Both the position numbers and the translations under genes were made by a program. DNA of 14,084 nt from Acidobacteriaceae bacterium (GTDB lineage: Bacteria; Acidobacteriota; Terriglobia; Terriglobales; Acidobacteriaceae), in the NCBI GenBank assembly GCA_030039895.1, contig JASHUR010000080.1:1-14084 (forward strand). The letters are read 5' to 3'. The notes beneath the pieces are model-generated. The model was not told where the DNA came from, ran no database searches, and was given only the letters and a program-made list of their open reading frames with translations. Shown one piece after another: positions 7,382 to 14,084 of this stretch; position 1 is the first letter of the stretch; each line of letters starts with the position of its first letter.

Positions 7382-10240
7382 ATGATGCGCACCCGCTCTC
7401 TTGCCGCCGCTCTTCTCGCGCTCTCCGTCACCGCCGCCGCGCAGGTCATCAATCTGCCCACCAGCAAGCGCCTCTACGAGCCTGTCCCGGGCAGCCCGCA
7501 GCGCATCAACAATCTCCCCATGTCCATCGCCGTCAGCCCCGACCATCGCTACGTCGTCACCGTCGACGCCGGCTTCGGAGGCGCAGTCTACGGCGTCATG
7601 CAGTCGCTCACCGTCTATGACGTACAAACGCACGCCGTCACCAACGTGCCCGACCTGCGCACCCCGCGCCGCGCCCATCAAACGCTCTACTCCGGACTCG
7701 CCTTCAGCCGCGACGGCAGCCTGCTCTACGCCAGCATGGACAGCATGACCGACCCCACCGGCTTACATCCCGGAGACACCGGCTCCGGCATCGCCGTCTA
7801 CAGCTTCAATCAAGGCCAAATCGCCCCGCTCCGCATGATGAAGATCCCCCTCCAGCCGCTCGCGCCCGGCCGCTACACCAAGCTCATCGGCGACAAGCGC
7901 GGCGACCTCGGCATTCCCTATCCCGCCGCCATCGCCGTCACCGGCCCCGCCTCGCATCCGGAGCTGCTCATCGCCGACAACCTCTCCGACGACGCACTCC
8001 TTATGGACGCAGACTCCGGCGCCATCCTCCACCGCTTCGATCTTTCTGAGAGCGACGCCGTCCCCGGAACCTATCCCGTTGCCGTCGCCGTTACCCCTGA
8101 CGGCACCCGCGCCTTCGTCGCCCTCTGGAACGCAAGCGAAGTCGTCGAGCTCAACCTCACTGACAACACCATCACGCGCAAACTTCCGCTCCTGCGTCCG
8201 GATGATCCCGTCTCGCCCGGCTCCCATCCCTGCGCGCTCGCCATCTCGCCCGACGGACGCACCCTCTACGTCGCGCTCTCGAATCGCGACGCCGTCGCCG
8301 CCGTCAACATCGCCGATGGCAGCTTCGCGCTCAAGGGCTACTACGACACCCGTCTGCCCCATCAAACCTACTTCGGAGCCGAACCCGACGCCCTCACGCT
8401 CTCACCGAATGGCCGCACTCTCTACGTCGCCAACCTCGCGTCCGACTCCGTCGCCGTCTTCGACACCACCAAACTCACCCCGCACGCCGCAAAGAAAGGC
8501 ATGATCGAACCCATCGGCTTCGTCCCCACCGAGTGGATGCCCACCTGCCTCGCCGTCGACGACGGCAAGCTCTACATCGCCACCGACAAGGGCCGCGGCT
8601 CCGGCCCCAATAACTTCGTTCCGCCGCTCAGTGCCGCGCGCGCCGTAGATGGCAGCGTGCGTCGCCCCTTCGCCTACATCGCCACGCTCATCTACGGCTC
8701 GCTCGCCAGCATCGACCTCAGCGCCATCCGCACCAACCTCGCGCCCTGGACCGCCGAAGTCATCGCCTCCAACTTCAACGCCGCCGCTCAGCAAACCATC
8801 ACCTTCCACGACCACGAGCCGGACCCCATCAAGCACATCATCTACATCATTCGCGAAAACCGCGCCTACGATCAGATCTTCGGCGATCTCAGCTGGCAGG
8901 GTCGTCCCGTCGGCAACGGAGACCCCAGCCTCAGCATGTACGGCGACTCGGTCACACCCAACGCACACGAGCTCGCCCTCCAGTTCGGCGTCCTCGACAA
9001 CTTCTTCGTCTCCGGTGAGGTCTCCGGCGACGGACACGTCTGGTCCAACGCCGCCATCGGCTCCGACTACCTCGAAAAAACCTGGCAGCAGAACTACCGC
9101 GGAGACGAGCGCACCTACGACTACGAAGGTGTCGTCGCCGAAGGCTACCCGCTCCTCCAGCACATCCCCGACGTCGCTGAGCCTGACAGCGGATACATCT
9201 GGGGCAACCTCGCCCGCCACCACAAAACCTATTACCACTTCGCCGAGTACATCTCTTCCACCTTCTGCAACGACAAGAACGTCGTCATCAAGCCCACTCT
9301 GCCCGAGCAGGGCCCCATGCTCGGCGCGCAGCTAGCCTGTCCGCAAAAGGACATCCCTCCCGGCGCGCACATCCCCGCCAATTGGGGCGGAGGCATCAAC
9401 AAGTGGCCCTGGGCCATCCCCTTGCTCGCCCGCAACGTCGCCACCAAGCCCGAGTTGGTCGGCCACTTCGCGCCCGAGTATCCCGACTTCAACCTCTACA
9501 TCCCCGATCAGATCCGCGTTGACATCTTCCTCCGCCATCTCAAGAGGTGGGTCTACGGCCGCGAGCACGGCCACGACACCATGCCCACCTTCATCCAGCT
9601 CCGCCTGCCCAACGATCACACCGCCGGCACGCGCCCCGGCGGCCCCACGCCCGAGTCCTCCGTCGCCGACAACGACCTAGCCGTCGGGCGCGCCGTCGAC
9701 GCCATCTCCCACTCGCCCTACTGGAACGACACCGCTTTCTTCATCCTTGAAGACGACGCGCAGAACGGGGCCGACCACGTTGACGCGCACCGCAGCCCCG
9801 CGCTCATCATCAGCAAGTACTCGCCCCGCAACCCCGACGGCTCGCCCTACGTCGACAGCCACTTCTACACCACCGTCTCCATCATCCGCACCATGGAAGC
9901 CATTCTCGGCCTGCCGCCCATGAACAACGACGACGCCTTCAGCCCCGTCATCGCGTCGCTGTTCTCCGGCCCCGGCACGCAGCCGCCCTTCAACGCCGAC
10001 TACTCCAATGAGAAGAACCGCCTCATCTACAAGGCCAACCCTCCGCTCAGCGCCCTGCGCAACGACCCCGTCGCCGCCGCTGGCGAGCGCGCCTCCATGA
10101 AGATGGACTTCTCCCACGCCGACCGCGCCGACTGGCAAAAGCTCAACGTCATCCTCTGGCAAAACGCCCGCGGAAACGCCCCCGTCCCTCCGCAGCTGCT
10201 CATCAAGCACAAAAAGCAAAAAGACGATGACGACGACTAA
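7382..10240 (+). CDS. Secreted YncE-like beta-propeller / alkaline-phosphatase-superfamily phosphoesterase fusion
   Basis: A 952-residue two-domain protein. It begins with a signal peptide (MMRTRSLAAALLALS, likely cut near TAAAQ). The N-terminal half, to about residue 470, has repeated propeller blades of the YVTN/YncE kind: VAVTPDGTRAFVALWN, LAISPDGRTLYVALSN and LTLSPNGRTLYVAN near residues 235-360. The C-terminal half starts with IIYIIRENRAYDQIFGDL; Glu492-Asn493 match the metal-site segment of PF04185 phosphoesterases (phospholipase C/AcpA type). Later come SGEVSGDGHVWS and EDDAQNGADHVDAHRS, whose Asp and His residues should complete metal and phosphate binding. The protein ends in a Lys/Asp-rich tail. 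It probably acts outside the cytoplasmic membrane on a phosphate or phosphonate ester that is not identified. The ATG at 7382 gives the best signal peptide; a TTG at 7340 is less likely. Confidence 0.92.
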   Translation: MMRTRSLAAALLALSVTAAAQVINLPTSKRLYEPVPGSPQRINNLPMSIAVSPDHRYVVTVDAGFGGAVYGVMQSLTVYDVQTHAVTNVPDLRTPRRAHQTLYSGLAFSRDGSLLYASMDSMTDPTGLHPGDTGSGIAVYSFNQGQIAPLRMMKIPLQPLAPGRYTKLIGDKRGDLGIPYPAAIAVTGPASHPELLIADNLSDDALLMDADSGAILHRFDLSESDAVPGTYPVAVAVTPDGTRAFVALWNASEVVELNLTDNTITRKLPLLRPDDPVSPGSHPCALAISPDGRTLYVALSNRDAVAAVNIADGSFALKGYYDTRLPHQTYFGAEPDALTLSPNGRTLYVANLASDSVAVFDTTKLTPHAAKKGMIEPIGFVPTEWMPTCLAVDDGKLYIATDKGRGSGPNNFVPPLSAARAVDGSVRRPFAYIATLIYGSLASIDLSAIRTNLAPWTAEVIASNFNAAAQQTITFHDHEPDPIKHIIYIIRENRAYDQIFGDLSWQGRPVGNGDPSLSMYGDSVTPNAHELALQFGVLDNFFVSGEVSGDGHVWSNAAIGSDYLEKTWQQNYRGDERTYDYEGVVAEGYPLLQHIPDVAEPDSGYIWGNLARHHKTYYHFAEYISSTFCNDKNVVIKPTLPEQGPMLGAQLACPQKDIPPGAHIPANWGGGINKWPWAIPLLARNVATKPELVGHFAPEYPDFNLYIPDQIRVDIFLRHLKRWVYGREHGHDTMPTFIQLRLPNDHTAGTRPGGPTPESSVADNDLAVGRAVDAISHSPYWNDTAFFILEDDAQNGADHVDAHRSPALIISKYSPRNPDGSPYVDSHFYTTVSIIRTMEAILGLPPMNNDDAFSPVIASLFSGPGTQPPFNADYSNEKNRLIYKANPPLSALRNDPVAAAGERASMKMDFSHADRADWQKLNVILWQNARGNAPVPPQLLIKHKKQKDDDDD

Positions 10241-10260
10241 AAATAGCAAATAAATAGCGG

Positions 10261-10349
10261 CTGTCATCCTGAGCGAAATAGATAACGACTGTCATCCTGA
10301 GCGAAGTTTGACGCGCCAACGCGCGTCAAACGCAGTCGAAGGACCTGCA
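10261..10349. repeat. Duplicated 17-nt unit followed by an 11-bp hairpin (probable dispersed intergenic repeat)
   Basis: CTGTCATCCTGAGCGAA occurs twice as an exact direct repeat (10261-10277 and 10289-10305), 28 bp apart; the 8 bases before each copy are also similar. Straight after the second copy is a perfect inverted repeat with 11-bp arms (10306-10316 and 10321-10331) and loop CAAC. The element closes with GTCGAAGGACCTGCA (10335-10349), whose AGGA can pair with TCCT of the repeat unit. From memory, GTCATCCTGAGCGAA paired with GTCGAAGGA is a motif of small palindromic repeats scattered between genes in acidobacteria and some other bacteria. It lies just after the phosphatase gene and may also end its transcript, although no T run follows. 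Confidence 0.7.
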
Positions 10350-10519
10350 TTTCCTCCATCCCAACCACTTCCACCCCTATGTAATCTTTTCCTCCTCACC
10401 GGAAATCCTTTCCATCATCCACCCTTCACACCAGCTCTAACTCCTGCAATCCCGGCACTTCCATTTGGGAACGCGACGTGCACGCTATTTACCACTTCAT
10501 CCGATTTCTTACCTTCTTC

Positions 10520-10525
10520 AGGAGG
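10520..10525 (+). promoter_or_regulatory. Shine-Dalgarno site AGGAGG for the coiled-coil protein gene
   Basis: A full AGGAGG lies 5 nt before the ATG at 10531. It decides that start over the ATG at 10465 in the same frame, which has no ribosome site and would add 22 residues before the membrane span. Confidence 0.8.
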
Positions 10526-10530
10526 AAAGC

Positions 10531-11364
10531 ATGCACGACGACGATCTGGACCAGCTACACTCTGGTCCTTCCAAAGGACTCTTCGCCGGCCTGGCCGCAG
10601 GCGTCCTCTGCCTGGCCCTCGCTGGATACGCGCTTCACGAACACCACCTCACCCGCAACCTTGCCTCCCAGAACAGCCAGCTGACTGCCAGCCTCAACGC
10701 CAACCGCGACCAGCTCAAGCAGCTCTCCGCCACCGTCAACGAACTGGTTGCTCGCGAATCGCAGCCTCCGCCCGCTCCCATCGCAAAGCCCTCACCGGAG
10801 GGCCCGATCGCAGCCGGCCATCGCCGTGTTCATGCCCGCCACGTGGACTCCCGTTACACAAGGCTTCAGCGGCAACTCGATGCCCAGGGTAAGGAAATCG
10901 CCGACACCCGCAACGATCTCGCCAGCACCCGCACCGAGCTCACCGGCTCCATCGCCAAAAATCACACTGAGCTTGTGCTGCTTGAGAAGAAGGGCCAGCG
11001 CAACTACTCCGAGTTCGACATCTTCAAGTCGAAGCAGTTTCAAAACCACGCCGACGTCGGCATCCGCCTCCGCAAAGCCAACGTCAAGCATCAGTACGCC
11101 GACCTCCAGCTTCTGGTAGACGACCGCGATCTCACCCAGAAGCACGTCAACCTCTACCAGCCCGTCATGTTCTATACGCCTGACAGCCCTCAGCCCGTCG
11201 AGTTGGTCATCAACGACATCAGCAAAAACCACATCCACGGATACGTCAGCTCACCCAAATACACCAAGTCCGAACTCGCCGCCATGTCCAGCGCGCAGGC
11301 CACGGCCAACGACAACACCTCCCAACCCCCGCCGCGCAAACAGCTCACCGTCCCCCAGCAGTAG
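10531..11364 (+). CDS. Membrane-anchored coiled-coil protein of unknown function
   Basis: I do not recognise a named family in this 277-residue product. An acidic N-terminus (MHDDDLDQ) leads to one membrane span at about residues 16-35. Next is a likely coiled coil (38-76), with leucine or valine at heptad-like positions 40, 44, 51, 55, 62, 65, 69 and 72. A proline-rich, then His/Arg-rich linker (79-105) precedes a second helical stretch (about 108-150). The C-terminal part (about 155-250) looks like a compact beta-rich domain, with LRKANVKHQYADLQLLVDD, VMFYTPDSPQPVELVIND and HIHGYVSS. The tail is Pro/Gln-rich. It resembles a bitopic protein with a periplasmic coiled stalk and a small terminal domain, although topology is inferred. 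No enzyme motif is visible. It stands alone, with a perfect hairpin 30 bp after its stop. Confidence 0.85.
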   Translation: MHDDDLDQLHSGPSKGLFAGLAAGVLCLALAGYALHEHHLTRNLASQNSQLTASLNANRDQLKQLSATVNELVARESQPPPAPIAKPSPEGPIAAGHRRVHARHVDSRYTRLQRQLDAQGKEIADTRNDLASTRTELTGSIAKNHTELVLLEKKGQRNYSEFDIFKSKQFQNHADVGIRLRKANVKHQYADLQLLVDDRDLTQKHVNLYQPVMFYTPDSPQPVELVINDISKNHIHGYVSSPKYTKSELAAMSSAQATANDNTSQPPPRKQLTVPQQ

Positions 11365-11394
11365 CCTTCCCTTCAGGGCCAACCTGCTCGGTGC

Positions 11395-11431
11395 TCCCAT
11401 CCTTGCCGCAGCCCTCGCGGCAAGGATGGGA
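11395..11431. terminator. Perfect 15-bp hairpin after the coiled-coil protein gene, no T run
   Basis: The arms at 11395-11409 and 11417-11431 are perfectly complementary, with the 7-nt loop AGCCCTC. The stem is GC-rich and starts 30 bp after the stop codon at 11364, the expected place for a transcript end. No T run follows on the + strand or on the reverse strand, so it is not a classic intrinsic terminator. It could stabilise the mRNA 3' end, act as a U-less terminator, or be a repeat unit. Confidence 0.6.
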
Positions 11432-11593
11432 ACGGATCAAACCCCCGACTCAACCTACCGTTATCCCTACCGAAATTTGAAGCGCGCCAGTTTTATTGGC
11501 CGCCCGCAAAGCTGCTTTGATAGGATTCATCAGATTCACCCGTGAAGACTATTGTGGAAGGCGGTCCTGCTCTACCGCCGTACCCGTCAGGTC

Positions 11594-11623
11594 TTGAATC
11601 CGATGCGATTCTGCCCTTATAGC
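11594..11623 (+). promoter_or_regulatory. Possible sigma-70-type promoter before the GT-C-like gene
   Basis: TTGAAT (11594-11599) and TATAGC (11618-11623) are separated by 18 bp, a plausible -35/-10 pair. The predicted transcript start near 11630 lies about 30 bp before the ATG at 11662. Both boxes deviate from consensus, so the call is tentative. Confidence 0.35.
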
Positions 11624-11661
11624 GACCTCCCACCCCACGTGCATGGAGCCACAGATCGCAA

Positions 11662-13368
11662 ATGGCTGCGACGGGTTCGACCCGATCCGAGGAGACCGCA
11701 ACTTTGAAGACGCTGATACTGGCTATTCTTCTTTGCCCGGTTCTTGTGGTCCTGCTGCGGTCGAGGCAAGTCGCGACAGCACTGAAGAACCGCAGTCGTC
11801 CCCTCCGCAGGGCTGTTGCGATTCTTGCCGTCGTCCTGGTAATGCTGCCTATTGCCGGTGGAGTCTATGCGGCGTCTACTGAGCGAATCATCTTTCACGA
11901 TGAGGCAACTGTTCTTGCGACCACAGCTGCGTTCTGGCATGGACAGCCAATTTACCCGCCCCAAAGTGCTCCTGTAGATTACGCGTTGCTCTATGGCCCA
12001 TCGACGTATCTTGCGTACCTTCCTCCAATGCTTATGGGTGCAGCAAGAATCGGAATGTATCAGCTATGGGTGGTGGCAGCTCTTGCCTTGACGCTCATCG
12101 TTTTCTACTGTTCGGTGCGGCCCGCCTTTGGAGCATTGCCCGCACTTTGCGCAACAGCCTTGTTGTCCATCTTCATCGATTTCACCAACCAGAATGAATG
12201 GGCCATTAAGGGTGATGTCTGGATTCTTTTCTTTAGTGCGGCAGCACTGCTTGCCGCGCTGCGTCTGCCTCGCTGGAGCGCTGCCGCGCTTGTGGCGCTC
12301 TCCGGAGCTTTCTTGATTGATCTGAAGGCCACACTATTGCCGGCTGCGCTTCTCCCCGTGGTCCTTTTATGGGAAAGAGACCGCGAGTACCGATTCCCCG
12401 CCATCGTCAGCGCTTGCTCAATCCCCTTGCTTGCCCTGGCGCCATTCGCCGTTCCCGGTATTTCCCTGTCGGAATATTCAGCACAGCTGCTGAATGCAAC
12501 CAGACATGGGTTTTCCTCGCCCCTCTTGGCCGAGAATATAAAATTCGCTGCGGTTATGCTGCTGCCCACCGTCGGGTTGCTCTGGTTCCTCGCGCAGGAC
12601 GGCAAAGCCGGCCTTTACAAATGGCTCAAACGTCGCAGGAGCTATCTGTTTCTGACCGGGATCACCCTGGTTGTTGCCGTCAGCACCGGATCGAAAAACG
12701 GAGCGGGACCCTGGCATTGCATGGCCTTGGCCATCCCTCTCGCCTTCATCAACGTGGAGATCTGGCACACCGCCGCGCCACCACCACACAGATTCGCGCA
12801 GCTCTTTGAGAATTCCCGGAGTGGCGTTCTGATCGCGATTGCGCTCGTCCTCATCGTGAGTGCAGCCAGACAGCTTGAAATTGGACTGGAGCTGCGCCAT
12901 ACCGGAGATCCACAATATGCCGCAGTATCGATGCCGGAGCTCGAAAAGGACCTGGTGGCGATCATCCGCCGATATCCAAATGAGCGGCTGCAAATGGGAT
13001 ACAGCGACACGCGCCATTATGACTTCACCTTTGTGCGCCCTCTGCTTCAAATCTACGGCAGTCCTCTGTTTATTGATCCTGATGCTCGCAATGAGGAAGG
13101 CCTCATCGGCAGGCCGGTATCCGCTCCTGTAATGGCGGCCCTACGCAATTGCGAAATCAGTCTTTGGATCCTGCCGCATGGAGGCGAACCCTTTTCTATG
13201 GACGCTCTGTATTATCTGGACCCCTATTTTCTGGTTCACCCAACCTCAGGAAAACAGCTCTATCCGGATTCGTTTCGCCTGACCTTTCTCAAGCACTACC
13301 AGCAAATCCCGTCGATGGATCGGAATTTCGACCTCTGGAAATGCAGGAAACCGGCAGCCTTAAATTGA
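11662..13368 (+). CDS. Polytopic membrane protein, GT-C-fold glycosyltransferase-like
   Basis: A 568-residue inner-membrane protein with roughly ten to twelve spans in the first 400 residues and a soluble C-terminal part of about 150 residues. After the second hydrophobic segment is FHDEA (Asp80-Glu81) in the first predicted outer loop. An acidic pair there is the usual catalytic or metal site of GT-C glycosyltransferases such as PMT/ArnT (GT39) and related families, which use polyprenyl-phosphate sugars. GQPIY and YGPSTYLAYLP follow, as in those proteins. No specific family can be named and catalytic activity is inferred. An alternative start is the TTG at 11704, preceded by GAGGAG (11689-11694) with 9-nt spacing and giving MKTLILAILL at the N-terminus; the ATG at 11662 lacks a good ribosome site. 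Codon use is mixed, unlike the C-ending codons of the genes to the left. Confidence 0.75.
   Translation: MAATGSTRSEETATLKTLILAILLCPVLVVLLRSRQVATALKNRSRPLRRAVAILAVVLVMLPIAGGVYAASTERIIFHDEATVLATTAAFWHGQPIYPPQSAPVDYALLYGPSTYLAYLPPMLMGAARIGMYQLWVVAALALTLIVFYCSVRPAFGALPALCATALLSIFIDFTNQNEWAIKGDVWILFFSAAALLAALRLPRWSAAALVALSGAFLIDLKATLLPAALLPVVLLWERDREYRFPAIVSACSIPLLALAPFAVPGISLSEYSAQLLNATRHGFSSPLLAENIKFAAVMLLPTVGLLWFLAQDGKAGLYKWLKRRRSYLFLTGITLVVAVSTGSKNGAGPWHCMALAIPLAFINVEIWHTAAPPPHRFAQLFENSRSGVLIAIALVLIVSAARQLEIGLELRHTGDPQYAAVSMPELEKDLVAIIRRYPNERLQMGYSDTRHYDFTFVRPLLQIYGSPLFIDPDARNEEGLIGRPVSAPVMAALRNCEISLWILPHGGEPFSMDALYYLDPYFLVHPTSGKQLYPDSFRLTFLKHYQQIPSMDRNFDLWKCRKPAALN
11689..11694 (+). promoter_or_regulatory. 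GAGGAG ribosome site favouring a TTG start at 11704
   Basis: GAGGAG lies inside the longer reading frame, 9 nt before an in-frame TTG at 11704. If used, the GT-C-like protein would lose its first 14 polar residues and start with a basic residue followed by a membrane span. This is more normal than the longer form, but TTG starts are rarer than ATG. Confidence 0.4.
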
Positions 13369-13450
13369 GAACGACCCACTCCCCGTAATCAGGCCGCCGG
13401 TCCGCAAATTAAGCGCATCGGAGCGCCTGCCCCGGCATCTCAATCTGTGT

Positions 13451-14084
13451 ATGGTGCGCATCCGGCTGGTGTGTTGTGTTCAGTTGTTCTTATTGGTTTG
13501 CGCGGTGGCTCAGGGCACAGCTGAGGCACAGCGTGTTTCTGCGCCAGCGCCGCAGCCCGGAACAATTGTCGGCACGGCGACCGATACGAACGGCGGCACC
13601 ATTCCTGACGCTACCGTGGTCCTTCAAGGCGTTGCCCCCGGCAATCGTTATACAGCTCAGGCCAACGAAAACGGCTTCTTTCAGATTACCGGCGTGACGC
13701 CCGGGACTTCGTATCGGCTCACCGTGAGCGCCAAGGGTTTTGGAGACTGGAGCCTGCCCAGCGTCACGCTTAAGCCTGGCCAATACCTGGACCTGACCGG
13801 CATTGTCCTCGCGGTGACAGATACCATTACGGCGCGTGCTGTCGTATCAACCGAGGAGATCGCGACGCAGCAGGTAAATGTAGAGACAAAGCAGCGGGCC
13901 CTCGGCATTATGCCCATGTTTTATGCGGTCTACGATCCCCACCCTGTGCCGCTGAGCGCGAAGCTGAAGTTCAGGCTTGCCTTCCGCACCGCGACCGATC
14001 CGTTTTCCATTGGCGCCGACGTTTTCCTGGCCGGGGTCCACCAGGCCAACGATACTCCTCAGTACGGACAGGGGTTTCAGGGCT
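13451..14084 (+). CDS. Secreted carboxypeptidase-regulatory-like domain protein, N-terminal part (cut by window edge)
   Basis: The frame is open from the ATG at 13451 to the right edge (211 codons). A signal peptide (basic MVRIR, hydrophobic core, likely cut after AEA near residue 26) precedes a proline-rich linker. Residues about 37-118 form a carboxypeptidase-regulatory-like beta-sandwich, with GTIVGTATDTNGGTIPDATV, ANENGFFQITGV and SYRLTVSAKGF. Then comes MPMFYAVYDPHPVPLSAKLKFRLAFRTATDP, which resembles a segment I recall from acidobacterial secreted proteins of unknown function. In this phylum such N-terminal sandwiches also sit on TonB-dependent receptors (Oar-like). The part seen shows no plug domain, which would be expected soon after the sandwich, so a receptor seems less likely. 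No Shine-Dalgarno is visible. The upstream gene ends 82 bp before it. Confidence 0.82.
   Translation, partial: MVRIRLVCCVQLFLLVCAVAQGTAEAQRVSAPAPQPGTIVGTATDTNGGTIPDATVVLQGVAPGNRYTAQANENGFFQITGVTPGTSYRLTVSAKGFGDWSLPSVTLKPGQYLDLTGIVLAVTDTITARAVVSTEEIATQQVNVETKQRALGIMPMFYAVYDPHPVPLSAKLKFRLAFRTATDPFSIGADVFLAGVHQANDTPQYGQGFQG

Larger units (their letters stand above)
10241..10530. other. Intergenic spacer with repeat element and pyrimidine-rich leader
   Basis: This 290-bp stretch has no gene I can support. Its first part holds the duplicated 17-nt unit and hairpin described separately (10261-10349). From about 10350 to 10465 the + strand is strongly C/T-rich. A weak promoter-like pair, TTGGGA (10465-10470) and TATTTA (10486-10491) with a 15-nt spacer, precedes the next gene. 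The spacer is short for a standard promoter, so this pair is doubtful. Confidence 0.5.
11365..11661. other. Intergenic spacer with hairpin and a possible promoter
   Basis: This 297-bp stretch holds the 15-bp hairpin (11395-11431), a promoter-like pair before the next gene (11594-11623), and a small imperfectly placed inverted repeat GGCGGT/ACCGCC near 11560-11580. No open frame with a start signal and no RNA gene is supported. Base composition changes about here from C-rich to balanced. Confidence 0.5.

Noticed and set aside
10261..10305. CRISPR array
   Set aside because: There are only two copies of a 17-nt unit with an 11-nt gap; spacer length and repeat number are wrong and no cas gene is present.
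10308..10892. A 194-codon frame overlapping the repeat and the start of the coiled-coil gene
   Set aside because: It is Pro/Arg/Ser-rich without a ribosome site and overlaps a gene with AGGAGG and a sensible membrane span and coil.
11545..11600. Small RNA or riboswitch from local inverted repeats (GGCGGT/ACCGCC, AAGAC/GTCTT)
   Set aside because: The arms are only 5-6 bp and do not build a known riboswitch core; chance is an adequate explanation.
11671..11690. T-arm-like string GGGTTCGACCC suggesting a tRNA remnant
   Set aside because: The flanking bases do not form a proper 5-bp T stem, no D or anticodon arm is found upstream, and the string lies at the start of a coding frame.

Overview
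The window looks like chromosomal DNA from an acidobacterium (Terriglobia, formerly Acidobacteriia). The support is a GC-rich sequence and several protein types that recur in that group: a YncE-like propeller fused to an alkaline-phosphatase-superfamily domain, a secreted prolyl-oligopeptidase-family peptidase, and a secreted carboxypeptidase-regulatory-like protein. This is an inference from protein families; there is no rRNA or other marker gene here.

Layout. At the left edge is the 5' part of a leftward gene for an exported protein of unknown function (1-592). A short divergent promoter region follows. Three rightward genes come next: an EamA/DMT permease (669-1595), a secreted S9-family serine peptidase (about 1656-3911) and an ACS-type MFS carrier (3934-5286). 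Two leftward genes converge on them: a secreted HSL-type esterase (6210-7268) and, downstream of it, a DnaC/IstB-type AAA+ ATPase with an N-terminal four-cysteine motif (5386-6144). Divergent from the esterase is the large secreted YncE/phosphatase fusion (7382-10240). After a spacer holding a small duplicated repeat and a hairpin comes a membrane-anchored coiled-coil protein of unknown function (10531-11364). A perfect 15-bp hairpin follows. The window ends with a polytopic GT-C-like membrane protein (11662-13368) and the 5' part of a secreted carboxypeptidase-regulatory-like protein (13451 to the edge).

How the genes relate. The peptidase and MFS genes are 22 bp apart and could share a transcript with the upstream permease. 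Together with the esterase and the phosphatase fusion they suggest an envelope or exported scavenging capability, but no single pathway links them. The last two genes differ in base composition from the rest. From about 0.7 to 11.4 kb the + strand is mostly C-rich over G even inside leftward genes, while after about 11.45 kb G and C are nearly balanced.

I found no clear defence system, CRISPR array, transposon, prophage or RNA gene. The less ordinary items are the uncharacterised coiled-coil protein at 10531-11364, the repeat at 10261-10349, the perfect hairpin at 11395-11431, and two start regions with TAAAGT just upstream of ATG and no Shine-Dalgarno, which suggests leaderless mRNAs.
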